From Segetibacter koreensis DSM 18137 (lineage in GTDB: Bacteria; Bacteroidota; Bacteroidia; Chitinophagales; Chitinophagaceae), in the NCBI RefSeq assembly GCF_000374045.1, contig NZ_KB893323.1, forward strand, positions 1-64,000: a DNA stretch of 64,000 bases, in the 5' to 3' direction. The stretch's first letter is position 1. Every line of letters begins with the position of its first letter. Position numbers and translations under genes: made by a program. Below the pieces are notes generated by a model. The model saw nothing but the letters and a program-made list of their open reading frames with translations, made no database searches and had not been told where the DNA came from. Shown here piece by piece: positions 45,620 through 54,869 of the stretch.

Positions 45620-46732
45620 TTGAAACCTAAAGTACTTTTCATTCTTCATTTTCCCCCTCCTGTTCACGGCGCTGCTATGGTAGGACAATTTATAAAAAGA
45701 AGCAATATTATTAATGAGAATTTTGATACCGCTTATATAAATCTCTCTACCTCTACAACGGTTAATGAAGTAGGGAAAGGTGGGATAAATAAAATAATCT
45801 CAACATGTAAACTGGCAGCAAAAGTTATAAGAGCATTATCGAAAGTAAATTATGATTTATGTTACATGACCCTTACAGCTAAAGGATTTGGATATTACAA
45901 AGATTTCATTATAGTCGTTATTCTAAAAATATTTAGAAAAACGATCATATACCATTTTCACAATAAGGGAGTTTCGACCAGGCAACAGAATACATTAGAT
46001 AACTTGCTTTATAAATTTACATTCAATGCAACCAAAAGTATTCTTTTATCATCATTATTGTATACTGATATTTCAAAGTATGTAGACAGAAAAGATATTT
46101 TTGTTTGTGGAAATGGAATTCCTGAAATAGAAAATAAGGTTCTGACTGAAAAAGAGGCCGTTGATTCAAACGATAGGTGTAAACTATTGTTTCTGTCAAA
46201 TATGGTGGTTGAAAAAGGTGTTTTAGTATTGTTGGAGGCGTGTAAGTTATTAAAAGAAAAGAACCTGAACTTTGAATGTCATTTTGTTGGAGATTGGGCC
46301 AGTGTTACAGAAGAAATGTTCAACGAACTAATATCAGAAAATAATCTGTCAAAGTATATCTTTGCACATGGAAAAAAATATAACGATGAAAAGCTTTACT
46401 TTTATAATTCAGCCGACATTTTTGTATTTCCAACCTTTTATCATAACGAATGCTTCCCATTAGTGCTGTTGGAAGCCATGCAATTCAATCTGCCGATAGT
46501 ATCAACAAATGAAGGAGGAATTGCTGAAATAATTTCTGACGGAATAACAGGGTTTATAGTGCCGCAAAATAATTCACGTGAGCTTGCTGAAAAACTTGAA
46601 TTGCTTATTGAAAACAAGGAATTAAGATTGCAAATGGGGAAGGCAGGAAGACTGCGTTTCCAAAATAAATATACATTAAACCATTTCGAAAATTGCTTAT
46701 CAGATGCTCTAAAAAAGGCATTACCATCTTAG
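45620..46732 (+). CDS. Glycosyltransferase family 4
   Basis: 370 residues with a TTG start (45620). The family start is KPKVLFILHFPPPVHGAAM. The C-terminal nucleotide-sugar site has the E-x7-E motif in NECFPLVLLEAM and STNEGGIAEII. It works on a lipid-linked sugar chain with a retaining mechanism. A 136-base gap separates it from the previous gene, the longest gap inside the locus after the leader. Confidence 0.92.
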   Translation: MKPKVLFILHFPPPVHGAAMVGQFIKRSNIINENFDTAYINLSTSTTVNEVGKGGINKIISTCKLAAKVIRALSKVNYDLCYMTLTAKGFGYYKDFIIVVILKIFRKTIIYHFHNKGVSTRQQNTLDNLLYKFTFNATKSILLSSLLYTDISKYVDRKDIFVCGNGIPEIENKVLTEKEAVDSNDRCKLLFLSNMVVEKGVLVLLEACKLLKEKNLNFECHFVGDWASVTEEMFNELISENNLSKYIFAHGKKYNDEKLYFYNSADIFVFPTFYHNECFPLVLLEAMQFNLPIVSTNEGGIAEIISDGITGFIVPQNNSRELAEKLELLIENKELRLQMGKAGRLRFQNKYTLNHFENCLSDALKKALPS

Positions 46733-46876
46733 ATATAAGCAATTTTTATAAATTTTTAGGAATATTATGTTTAATTTCTAAAATATTACCAAAAAAATGA
46801 AAGTTTGTATGCTATTTGCTTGCTATGCAAAAAAATTACTTTTCGAAGTTTAACGCACCAAATTTTATTAAATAAT

Positions 46877-47647
46877 ATGAATTTTAAAAAACAATTATTT
46901 ACGGTTAACTATACTATTACCGATTACGACGAAGCTTCTAATCTCATTATCGAAAAAGCTTTGTCTCATACAAGTTTTGGTGTTACTGCTTTAGCTGTAC
47001 ATGGATTAATAGAAAGTGTTAAAAGTAAGCCTTTCAGACAACTTCTAAACAAGTTAGACATGATAGTTCCTGATGGGCAGCCTGTTAGATGGGCACTTAA
47101 CGACTTCCACAAGGTAAAACTCAAAGATCGTGTCGCTGGTCCTATATTAACTGATCATGTATTGGCAAAAGCTAATGAAAAGTCTTTAGGAATATATTTA
47201 TATGGAAGCACTTCTGCTACATTAGAGAAAATGATAGAAGTAATCAGGCAAAAATATCCAAGAATAATTATTAGTGGCACTCATGCAGACCGTTTTAGAG
47301 AAGCAACTGCTGAAGAGGATATCGCTGATATACAAAAAATTAATGCAAGTGGCGCAGATATAGTATTAGTGGGAAGAGGATGTCCAAGGCAGGAAAAATG
47401 GGTAGCCAATCATTTAGGATTGATTAATGCTCCCATGTTAGCAATAGGGGCCGCGTTTGATTTCATAGCGGGCAATATAGTTCTCGCTCCTAAATGGATC
47501 CAGGATTCAGGTTTTGAATGGCTTTATCGTTTGGTACAGGAGCCTAATAAATTATGGAAAAGATATCTCACAACAAATACACATTTTATTTTTTTATTTA
47601 TTTCATGTAAACTAGGAATTCGTAAAATTAATTTTGACAATTTATGA
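46877..47647 (+). CDS. WecG/TagA/CpsF family glycosyltransferase
   Basis: 256 residues from the ATG at 46877. An earlier TTG at 46805 extends the frame by 24 residues that do not fit the family. Signature blocks are [19 protein letters not shown] and [14 protein letters not shown], and the C-terminal part carries [12 protein letters not shown]. This family adds N-acetylmannosamine-type sugars to lipid-linked GlcNAc (WecG, TagA), so it usually makes an early sugar of the unit. The end overlaps the epimerase start by 4 bases (ATGA). Confidence 0.92.
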   Translation: MNFKKQLFTVNYTITDYDEASNLIIEKALSHTSFGVTALAVHGLIESVKSKPFRQLLNKLDMIVPDGQPVRWALNDFHKVKLKDRVAGPILTDHVLAKANEKSLGIYLYGSTSATLEKMIEVIRQKYPRIIISGTHADRFREATAEEDIADIQKINASGADIVLVGRGCPRQEKWVANHLGLINAPMLAIGAAFDFIAGNIVLAPKWIQDSGFEWLYRLVQEPNKLWKRYLTTNTHFIFLFISCKLGIRKINFDNL

Positions 47648-48729
47648 AAATAGCACTTATTACCGGCTCCGGTGGTTTAATCGGAAGTGAATCAGTATCC
47701 TTTCTCGCAAATAAATTTGACCTGATCGTAGGAATTGATAATAATTTAAGAGCGTACTTTTTTGGAGGCTCTGCTTCAACTGACTGGAATGTGTCAAGAA
47801 TTCAGAATCAATTCTCGAATTACAAACATTACAACGTAGATATTAGAGATTATGAAAAATTGGGTGATATTTTTAAAGAATATAACACGGACATTTCTTT
47901 AATTATACATACTGCTGCTCAACCAAGTCACGATTGGGCTGCAAAAGAGCCACTTACAGATTTTACAGTAAATGCAAACGGGACAGTGAATATGCTTGAA
48001 CTCACCCGTTTACATTGCCCAGAGGCCGTTTTTGTTTTCACATCTACAAACAAAGTGTACGGCGATAATCCCAATTTCCTACCTCTTGTCGAAAAAGAAT
48101 TGCGTTGGGAAATCGAAGAAACGCATCCGTTTTATAAAGAAGGGATTGACGAATCGATGAGCATAGATAATTGTAAACATTCAGTTTTTGGTGCTTCAAA
48201 AGTTGCTGCTGATATCATGGTTCAGGAATACGGACGGTATTTTGGAATGAAAACAGCAGTATTTCGGGGAGGTTGTTTAACTGGTCCTAATCATTCTGGC
48301 GCGCAACTTCATGGCTTCCTTGCTTACCTGATGAAATGTGCTATCAATCATCAGCACTATACAATTTTTGGTTACAAGGGTAAACAGGTCAGAGATAACA
48401 TTCATAGTTATGATCTGGTAAACATGTTCTGGCACTTTTATAATAATCCAAAAAGTGGAGAGGTGTATAATGCAGGAGGAGGTCGCTTCGCCAACTGTTC
48501 GATGCTAGAAGCAATAAATTATTGTGAAGAAATTACGGGTAACAAACTAGATTATTCGTATTCAGAAGATAATCGCATAGGAGATCATATTTGGTATATT
48601 AGCGATGTATCAAAATTCAAAAGTCACTACCCTTCCTGGAATTATACATACGGTATAGAAGAAACTTTACAGGAAATGTTTACTTCTTTTACTAAACGCT
48701 CTGCGGTTAAAGATGCAGTAGCAGGTTAA
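47644..48729 (+). CDS. NAD-dependent epimerase/dehydratase (CDP-tyvelose/paratose epimerase-like)
   Basis: 361 residues. The Rossmann motif GSGGLIGS (8-15) and the block [11 protein letters not shown] resemble extended SDR enzymes such as CDP-paratose 2-epimerase. The usual YxxxK is here FGASK, with Phe182 at the Tyr place and Lys186 ([12 protein letters not shown]). The rest ([20 protein letters not shown] and [10 protein letters not shown]) fits. It would make a sugar nucleotide for the locus, if active. It is the last gene before two terminators. Confidence 0.88.
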   Translation: MKIALITGSGGLIGSESVSFLANKFDLIVGIDNNLRAYFFGGSASTDWNVSRIQNQFSNYKHYNVDIRDYEKLGDIFKEYNTDISLIIHTAAQPSHDWAAKEPLTDFTVNANGTVNMLELTRLHCPEAVFVFTSTNKVYGDNPNFLPLVEKELRWEIEETHPFYKEGIDESMSIDNCKHSVFGASKVAADIMVQEYGRYFGMKTAVFRGGCLTGPNHSGAQLHGFLAYLMKCAINHQHYTIFGYKGKQVRDNIHSYDLVNMFWHFYNNPKSGEVYNAGGGRFANCSMLEAINYCEEITGNKLDYSYSEDNRIGDHIWYISDVSKFKSHYPSWNYTYGIEETLQEMFTSFTKRSAVKDAVAG

Positions 48730-48789
48730 TAAAATAATAAGAATATTGAATTTACTATTTGGTCTTTAATTAAGGCTGGGTTAGATTTT

Positions 48790-48832
48790 AAAAAAGTTTA
48801 CTGAATTTAATCTTCAGTAAACTTTTTTGTTT
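48790..48832. terminator. Terminator at the end of the polysaccharide locus
   Basis: AAAAAAGTTTACTGAA and TTCAGTAAACTTTTTT pair over 16 bp around a 7-base loop. It lies 60 bases after the epimerase stop. Confidence 0.85.
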
Positions 48833-48928
48833 TTGTAGAACTATAAGAAGTAAAGTTTAGGGTAGTTCGACAGAAAATGACAGCTGGAAAGTAGCTATCG
48901 CTGGAGACACCAGGTAAGCTACCATAAA

Positions 48929-48961
48929 AAAAGCCCAAAGATGATTATACTTTGGGCTTTT
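48929..48961. terminator. Second, bidirectional terminator
   Basis: GCCCAAAG (48933-48940) and CTTTGGGC (50-57) with A and T runs on the sides. It separates the + strand locus from the minus-strand beta-helix gene that ends at 49063. Confidence 0.8.
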
Positions 48962-49062
48962 AAAAATTCGCACTCGCATTACAACATCACGAGTAAAGGT
49001 TACATCAGATTTTTGCCATGTTTCAAACAAGGTAACCAGGTCGACTATATTATTATAGTCAC

Positions 49063-52000
49063 TTACAATTTTACAAATTGTTGACTCAGAACTTTATTTT
49101 CACAAACAACTTTGACAATATATACTCCATTGTTTAAAGATGATACATCTATCTGAGCAACATGATTTGAACTATTAGATTGTACCGTTTTTATTACACC
49201 ACCTGAAACAGTTATAATTGATATCGTTAATTCTTTGTTTTGAGGCAGACCATCAGTCGAGATATTTAAAGTACTACGGGTAGGATTGGGACTCAATTTC
49301 AACAACTCCTGCCCGTTAAAAGGATTTGGCTCACCCTCAGTTGTGTCGATTAGACTTTCTCCTGAAGATGGTCTGCTACTTGCTGATTTACCTCGCGATT
49401 CCACTGAAAATCTTACTACGTCAGATGTAGTGGAAACTCCTTTGTCATCTATGGCTTTAGCAGTAATTGTATAATTTCCAACCGGAACATTCTCCCAAAA
49501 ATAGCGATAAGGGTACCAGTACTCGGTTCTTAACAAAGTTCTTCCGTTATAAAACTCAACTTTACTTATCCTTCCCCCATATGCTTTCGCTCTTGCAACC
49601 AAACGTACTGTTGTTGGTCCTTTAAATTTCCTATTATTATTAGGGTCTGTGATATTTACTTCCGGAGGTTTACTATCTTTTTTTGCTAAAACCGTAAAAG
49701 AAACACCTGCAGAGGTTGCGATTTTCCCAGAATTGTCTATCGCCTTTGCCGTAAGTGTATATCTACCCGCGGTCACATTTTTCCATCTGAATGAGTATGG
49801 ATAGGCATGTTCAGTGTATAGTAATCGTGAACCATTATAAAATTCAACTTTACTTATTGTTCCGTCTTTATCACTTGCCTCAGCAGTTACGTTTACTGTA
49901 GCAGGGCCAAAGAACTTTGAATTGTTATATGGATCAGTTAACTTAACTGAAGGAGAGGAATTAGTTTTCCCGTTTACAGTAATGTAAACTTTTGAAGATG
50001 TAGATGAAAGTCCATTAATATCTGTTGCCTTAGCGGTAAGTGTGTAACTACCCGCCTTCACATTATTCCAATTGAAAGTATAGGGAGCACCCATTTGAGT
50101 TTCTAATAATGTTGCCCCATTATAAAACTCGACTTTCTGTATTTTACCGTCGCCTTCAACTGCAATAGCGTCAACTTTAATTGTTAAAGGTCCGGAAAAA
50201 GAAGCCTCATTTACAGGAGTGCTTATTTTTACCGTTGGGCCGGTCTTTTGGCGAGGAGACCCTCCATCTTTTATTAAAACTGCAGAAGTATAAGGCTGCA
50301 ATGTTATACTATTAGAATATTTGGCATTTTTCGCATCAACATAATTACCGTCTAATGCAACCGTTTTATCTATTTTACTTGGATTAATGACAAACTTGAT
50401 AGAATCATTTGGATCTGTTATAGCTGCTTCTGCTTCGTAAAACTGTATATTGTCTATATTATAAGTTTTTTTAGCGTCTACCAGAAAGACAAGCGACGCT
50501 GAGTTATCAGCAGCAGTAGGAGTAAACATCATTTCGTTGTTGTTGCGACCTGTGCTTATGATGCGATACTGATTTAATGTTAAAGGCTTGTAATTAGAAC
50601 CTCTGATATATGACGCTATACTCATAGTTCCGGTACCTTTTACACTATATCTTAAAATATATTTTTTAGAAGGAGAAACAGCTCCTACATTTAATATAAG
50701 TGCTGAACTTTTGTTTGTAGGCACCACTTTTAAATTGCCTCCATCCAGCACTTTCGAGTTATCCCAGACAAGTTTACAATTATTTCCAAATACCTTTATG
50801 TCTGAACTACTATTAAAGCTTCCAAAAGAATATTTATTTTGACCTATAATATTTTTGACCTTGTACGGCGCTAATTTTTTAGCACTTACTCTTGACGTTC
50901 CATCTTTTCCATACTTTTTTTTCCAGTCTTCCAGATCCTGGTTAGCTCTTGTCTCATTCCGGCTATTTTTGAAAATGGTGCTAAAAATTATTGCCCGATC
51001 ATTTATTGGCCTTGCGTAATAATTACCATCTAATTTTCCTATCCTCCTTATGTCGTTGTCATCAAAATTGCTGAGAATGGCAGAAACCGGCTGATCTTCA
51101 GTTTTAGAAAAGAAAATATTATTAGTAATTGTTTGATTTTGGAAGCCTCCATGTGCATCATGCTTCATATGAAGCTGTCCCCATTCATTATTATATAAAG
51201 TATTGTTCTTTACAACAATATCTCGGGTGTTGTGAAGATAAAGGCCCTTGTTCGAATTCGCAATTGTATTGCTGGAAATTTCTAAGCCGTTTACATAACC
51301 ATCCAAATATATACCGTCAGCAGAAGAATTGGGTGTATTAGTACCCGCCCCAGCTCCTATTCCATTCAGTATAATATTCCCTGTTATTTTTCTTGCAGAA
51401 TTTGGAGTATTAGATTTATTATAGGTATAAATTCCACCGCCATCGTCTTTTACAAAAGCAAAAGTGTTAATATAATTGTTTTTTACTGTAACGTGATCTC
51501 CGTTCATATTTATCCCTATGAACCCAGAATTGATAACCTCGTTGTACTCCACCAATCCATTAGTATTGATTCTGATACCTGCACCCTGCCCCTCACCGCT
51601 TTGGCCCATTCCTGCTACGGTATAAGAATTTTTTACGATATTATTTCTAACAACGGCGTAATTGTTAGAAAGACCGGCTGCTATACCATTGTTATAAGAA
51701 TCTGAAACAGTACAATTTTCAATATTGAAGTATGCGTGGCCTGCAACATTTACTCCATCTATTCCTGAGGAAAGAACATCGCAATTTTTTACCTGAATGT
51801 TATTCCCCCTATTAATATCAATTCCGTATTTATTCGCCCCTTTAAAAGTCAAGTTATCAATAACTACGTAGCTCTTTTTAATAGAATATACTAAATTGTT
51901 AATCGAAGATGCTTTTACTGTATAGGAAGATGGAGAATTTGATCCGAAATACATGCTTAACTTCTTAGTCGATGGGTTGTAATACCACTCCCCTAACTGG

Positions 52001-52830
52001 TCTAAAGTTTTAATGCTATTCTGAATAAAATATCCATAATCATTTTGCGCAGTCTGTCCTATGTAGTTTATGGTCGTTCCTGAATGAGAGGTAATTTTAC
52101 ACCTATCTATTTTCCAATGCGCCTGACGCAAAACTAATTCCGCTCCCGTCCAGTTTGGACTTGATTTTAATTCCCTATCAATAATCTTTTTATTACCTGC
52201 ATGCGATTCTAATATTAAATATCCCTTATTAGGAGCGTCAAGATTAGGAAAACGTCCCATCGCTTTTAGTGCATCATTCAAAAGAACTATATTCACTTCC
52301 AAACCTAATAAAGCATTAGGACTGCAATCATAAACTCCTTTGTAAGAAGGATTTTGTTTCCAACCTGACAAGGTAACCAAAGAAGTTATAACAGGTTTAC
52401 TACCAGTACCATAAGAACCGATAGTAATAGGAGACTTTGCGGTACCAGACTGACTTACAGTAATTGATCCATAAAAAGTTTCTCCTCTTTTTAATAAAAC
52501 TGCATCACCAGGGTGAAGACTGGGGAAAATAGAGTTGAGTTTATTCAAAGTTTTCCAAGGCGTAGAAGGGTTTTGTGCCTGATCTGAAGACCTTAAATCA
52601 TTTCCGGAATTATTAGAAAAGTAATAAGTTACCGGCTTGCCATTATTGTTTCCACCCTGATTATTATTATTGTTTCCACCAGAGTTTTTGTTGTTTCCGC
52701 CGGCCTTTTTGTTATTCCCGCCTGAATGTTTGTTTTTACCGTTAGCATGTTTGTTATTTCCGTTAGCATGTTTGGTAGCAAAAACATGCTGCAAAAAACA
52801 TAGAGATAGTACAAATAAGAGTGTTCTCAT
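49063..52830 (-). CDS. T9SS right-handed beta-helix protein with CBM-like and Ig domains
   Basis: 1255 residues from ATG 52830. A signal peptide (1-18) is followed by five 7-residue repeats (KHANGNN type, residues 20-54) and a low-complexity Asn/Gly stretch. A core domain begins YYFSNNSGNDLRSSDQAQ (about 68), and a parallel beta-helix covers about 310-580 (KDDGGGIYTYN, GLYLHNTRDIVVKNN). Next is an inserted jelly-roll CBM-like domain (about 690-820). A closing beta-domain (KTVALDGNYVDAKNAKY) leads to three Ig-like domains (about 865-950, 957-1045, 1055-1140) and a T9SS tail (1173-1255; LSPNPTRSTLNIS). The beta-helix has lyase or glycosidase relatives, but no active site was recognised. It is a surface or secreted protein next to the polysaccharide locus. 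Confidence 0.88.
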   Translation of the reverse strand: MRTLLFVLSLCFLQHVFATKHANGNNKHANGKNKHSGGNNKKAGGNNKNSGGNNNNNQGGNNNGKPVTYYFSNNSGNDLRSSDQAQNPSTPWKTLNKLNSIFPSLHPGDAVLLKRGETFYGSITVSQSGTAKSPITIGSYGTGSKPVITSLVTLSGWKQNPSYKGVYDCSPNALLGLEVNIVLLNDALKAMGRFPNLDAPNKGYLILESHAGNKKIIDRELKSSPNWTGAELVLRQAHWKIDRCKITSHSGTTINYIGQTAQNDYGYFIQNSIKTLDQLGEWYYNPSTKKLSMYFGSNSPSSYTVKASSINNLVYSIKKSYVVIDNLTFKGANKYGIDINRGNNIQVKNCDVLSSGIDGVNVAGHAYFNIENCTVSDSYNNGIAAGLSNNYAVVRNNIVKNSYTVAGMGQSGEGQGAGIRINTNGLVEYNEVINSGFIGINMNGDHVTVKNNYINTFAFVKDDGGGIYTYNKSNTPNSARKITGNIILNGIGAGAGTNTPNSSADGIYLDGYVNGLEISSNTIANSNKGLYLHNTRDIVVKNNTLYNNEWGQLHMKHDAHGGFQNQTITNNIFFSKTEDQPVSAILSNFDDNDIRRIGKLDGNYYARPINDRAIIFSTIFKNSRNETRANQDLEDWKKKYGKDGTSRVSAKKLAPYKVKNIIGQNKYSFGSFNSSSDIKVFGNNCKLVWDNSKVLDGGNLKVVPTNKSSALILNVGAVSPSKKYILRYSVKGTGTMSIASYIRGSNYKPLTLNQYRIISTGRNNNEMMFTPTAADNSASLVFLVDAKKTYNIDNIQFYEAEAAITDPNDSIKFVINPSKIDKTVALDGNYVDAKNAKYSNSITLQPYTSAVLIKDGGSPRQKTGPTVKISTPVNEASFSGPLTIKVDAIAVEGDGKIQKVEFYNGATLLETQMGAPYTFNWNNVKAGSYTLTAKATDINGLSSTSSKVYITVNGKTNSSPSVKLTDPYNNSKFFGPATVNVTAEASDKDGTISKVEFYNGSRLLYTEHAYPYSFRWKNVTAGRYTLTAKAIDNSGKIATSAGVSFTVLAKKDSKPPEVNITDPNNNRKFKGPTTVRLVARAKAYGGRISKVEFYNGRTLLRTEYWYPYRYFWENVPVGNYTITAKAIDDKGVSTTSDVVRFSVESRGKSASSRPSSGESLIDTTEGEPNPFNGQELLKLSPNPTRSTLNISTDGLPQNKELTISIITVSGGVIKTVQSNSSNHVAQIDVSSLNNGVYIVKVVCENKVLSQQFVKL
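52669..52773 (-). repeat. 21-bp tandem repeats encoding a 7-residue unit
   Basis: Five units encode KHANGNN, KHANGKN, KHSGGNN, KKAGGNN and KNSGGNN directly after the signal peptide of the beta-helix protein. An imperfect tail (NNNQGGNN) follows. The unit length in DNA is 21 bases. Confidence 0.85.
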
Positions 52831-53640
52831 AATAAATTGCAATGTGTGCTTAAAAAGTTAATAAAACGCTGTCTCTTGTTATACAAGCAAACACTGATTT
52901 TTATAAAGGATATTAAAAAAACTGGAGCAATCATTTTTCAATCGGAGCGAAGGTATAAGCCAAAACGCATAAGTTTAAAAGGAACGCAGAAAAAGTTATC
53001 CACATTTTAATATATAACACTCTAGTTATAAGGTCATTAGAGATGTAAGTACATAAGAATGTAACAAGAAGACGTTTCTTACTCTTTCTTGTAGTGGACA
53101 ATTTAGAAAACCAGCAAAATGCCGGTTTAAAACATTCAATTTACAAAAGACAGGTAGATTAAAACTTCAAAGTGAATTCTTGAGTATAAACTTCAACAAT
53201 TCTAAAAAATTTACGACTTAATTTAATCTCTTCTCCGACTAAAACAAAATCTGTACCAATTAAAGAATAAAATTGCTGTTTAAAATTTAAGAGAAAAGTT
53301 TGGTAATTTTTTTAGAGAATAAAAGAAGTCAATTAACACGTTGGACCTTATAGTTAACAAAATATATATGACAAATTAAATTAATAAAAAAATAGTACCG
53401 AATAATAATATTTTTCCACACGTTAGATCTAAAAATTGGTATGGATTTTAGTAGAGGGGGAGTTTCTGAAAAAACAGGTGTATTCGGGCCTTAACACTAA
53501 ATATACAATGACGAGATCTCTTAAGGTAAACGAAACGAAGGCTTTTAGCGATTTCCGATTTACCTGACAGAAATAGATTATTTAAACTAGCAATTAAACC
53601 AAGAGGAAAGTTTGATTAATATTACTCAAATTAATAATCC
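52831..53640. other. 800-base gene-poor region with a LytTR-like remnant
   Basis: AT-rich. The only coding-like part is the minus-strand frame 53159-53311. A weak hairpin near 53113-53133 (CCAGCA / TGCCGG) was seen. No other gene. Confidence 0.45.
53159..53311 (-). pseudogene. Possible LytTR-domain C-terminal remnant
   Basis: A stop-to-stop frame of 50 codons without ATG. It contains FKQQFYSLIGTDFVLVGEE followed by IKLSRKFFRIVEVYT. This resembles the last part of LytTR DNA-binding domains, where a strand pair and an (I/L)xxSRxF segment close the fold. No start codon or upstream part of the domain was found in the same frame, so it is probably a decayed regulator gene. The match is by eye only. 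Confidence 0.3.
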
Positions 53641-54735
53641 TCAAAATCTTTCTGCCAATCTTACAAAACGGCCGGCAATAGCAGTAGGGGAATAAAATTC
53701 AAGTGCCCACTGTCGTCCTTGAGTAGATATCTCCTTTAAAATATTGGGCTCATCTTTAAGCCTATCAATAGTTGATTTATAATTGTCTAGATCTACTCCT
53801 ACATAATGTTTAAAATTGCCTGGCTGCTCCGGCAAGCATATTCCATACTTTTCAAAATCTATATGAAAAGCCACTGCTCCCGAAGCTAATGTTTCCCAAA
53901 AACGCCAACTGTCCCACTGATTAATTCGTCCTGGAACAGATATATTAAGCTTTTCAAAAGTTTTGGAGACTAGATAACCAAGAATACTACTTTGATTTTT
54001 AGGAAAAGGAGATAAAAAATATCCGCCAAAGCACGCACACGCTTTAACTGATTTCAACTTTTGATAATAAGTAGGATAATGCCTCCTTCCAGTCTGCTCC
54101 CACATCAACTTGTCGTAAGATTCTGCTAAAAGATCTTTCTCGTCAAATTTATTGGTAGATTCATCAATATCCAAAACTTCACTAATAAGTGGTCTGAATT
54201 CTTTAACCATTACTCCCCGTAATGAATGTTTAACTCTAAAGTTGAATAGTATGCTATTATTTCTACTTTCGAAAGAATCAACTCCTTCACACGCTCCTAT
54301 GATTCGGTTCGATAGTCCAAAAACAGTAGGATATATATTACCCGGATAGACACAAAAACTATTATAATGTGCTTTTAATATAACGTCGAAGTTTCTAAAT
54401 TCTTTTTTAAAACTTTCTGTTCTAATTCCATCAGCATGGTCTAAGTAAACAGTTAAGTATTTTCGGTTCTTCTTAAACAAATTTGGTGGAAGTTCATGAC
54501 CGTAAGAAAACCAGCCATTATTTAAAACTACGGCAGAACAATCATCAGGGATAACATCTTTGGAAGTTTGAAATAAAAAAGAATTTCCTTCATACTTCCA
54601 GTAATTAATGTTGGAATAACATTTTATCCCAATAGCAGATAAACCTTCGGCTAAGGTAATAGCACTATGTTGAAAGGCGGCCTTATCTGGAGAAGTATAA
54701 GGCACACAATAAAAATAAACACTTTTTACAGTCAT
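53641..54735 (-). CDS. Glycosyltransferase-like protein between two beta-helix genes
   Basis: 364 residues, soluble. It starts MTVKSVYFYCVPYTSPDKAAF. The second half carries INQWDSWRFWETLASGAVAFHIDFEKYG and YVGVDLDNYKSTIDRL, like the donor half of GT1/exostosin-type GT-B enzymes where a Glu and a Gly-rich loop bind the nucleotide sugar. No exact family assigned. It lies on the minus strand, in the middle of the beta-helix group and outside the main operon, so it may modify the polysaccharide or glycosylate the secreted proteins. It is 134 bases from the beta-helix gene upstream of it, with a terminator hairpin between. Confidence 0.7.
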   Translation of the reverse strand: MTVKSVYFYCVPYTSPDKAAFQHSAITLAEGLSAIGIKCYSNINYWKYEGNSFLFQTSKDVIPDDCSAVVLNNGWFSYGHELPPNLFKKNRKYLTVYLDHADGIRTESFKKEFRNFDVILKAHYNSFCVYPGNIYPTVFGLSNRIIGACEGVDSFESRNNSILFNFRVKHSLRGVMVKEFRPLISEVLDIDESTNKFDEKDLLAESYDKLMWEQTGRRHYPTYYQKLKSVKACACFGGYFLSPFPKNQSSILGYLVSKTFEKLNISVPGRINQWDSWRFWETLASGAVAFHIDFEKYGICLPEQPGNFKHYVGVDLDNYKSTIDRLKDEPNILKEISTQGRQWALEFYSPTAIAGRFVRLAERF

Positions 54736-54798
54736 AAATAAGCTCCAAATATAAGAATAATACCTATTTACATTTTTTAATCAAATACCATCCTTAGT

Positions 54799-54843
54799 TA
54801 ACACTAAAAAGGAGCATCTTAATGATGCCCCTTTTTTAGTGTT
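54799..54843. terminator. Terminator of the second beta-helix gene
   Basis: AACACTAAAAAGG-GCATC pairs with GATGC-CCTTTTTTAGTGTT (about 18 bp with a small bulge) around a short AT-rich loop. On the minus strand it follows the stop at 54870. A T-run is part of the stem. Confidence 0.75.
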
Positions 54844-54869
54844 AGCTTTATACATTTATAACACCGTTG

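Larger units (their letters stand above)
48730..49062. other. Convergent intergenic region
   Basis: Besides the two terminators, nothing distinctive was seen. Confidence 0.5.

Noticed and set aside
46805-46876. Upstream TTG extension of the WecG-type gene
   Set aside because: The 24 extra residues (YAICLLCKKITF...) are not part of the family, and the ATG at 46877 fits.
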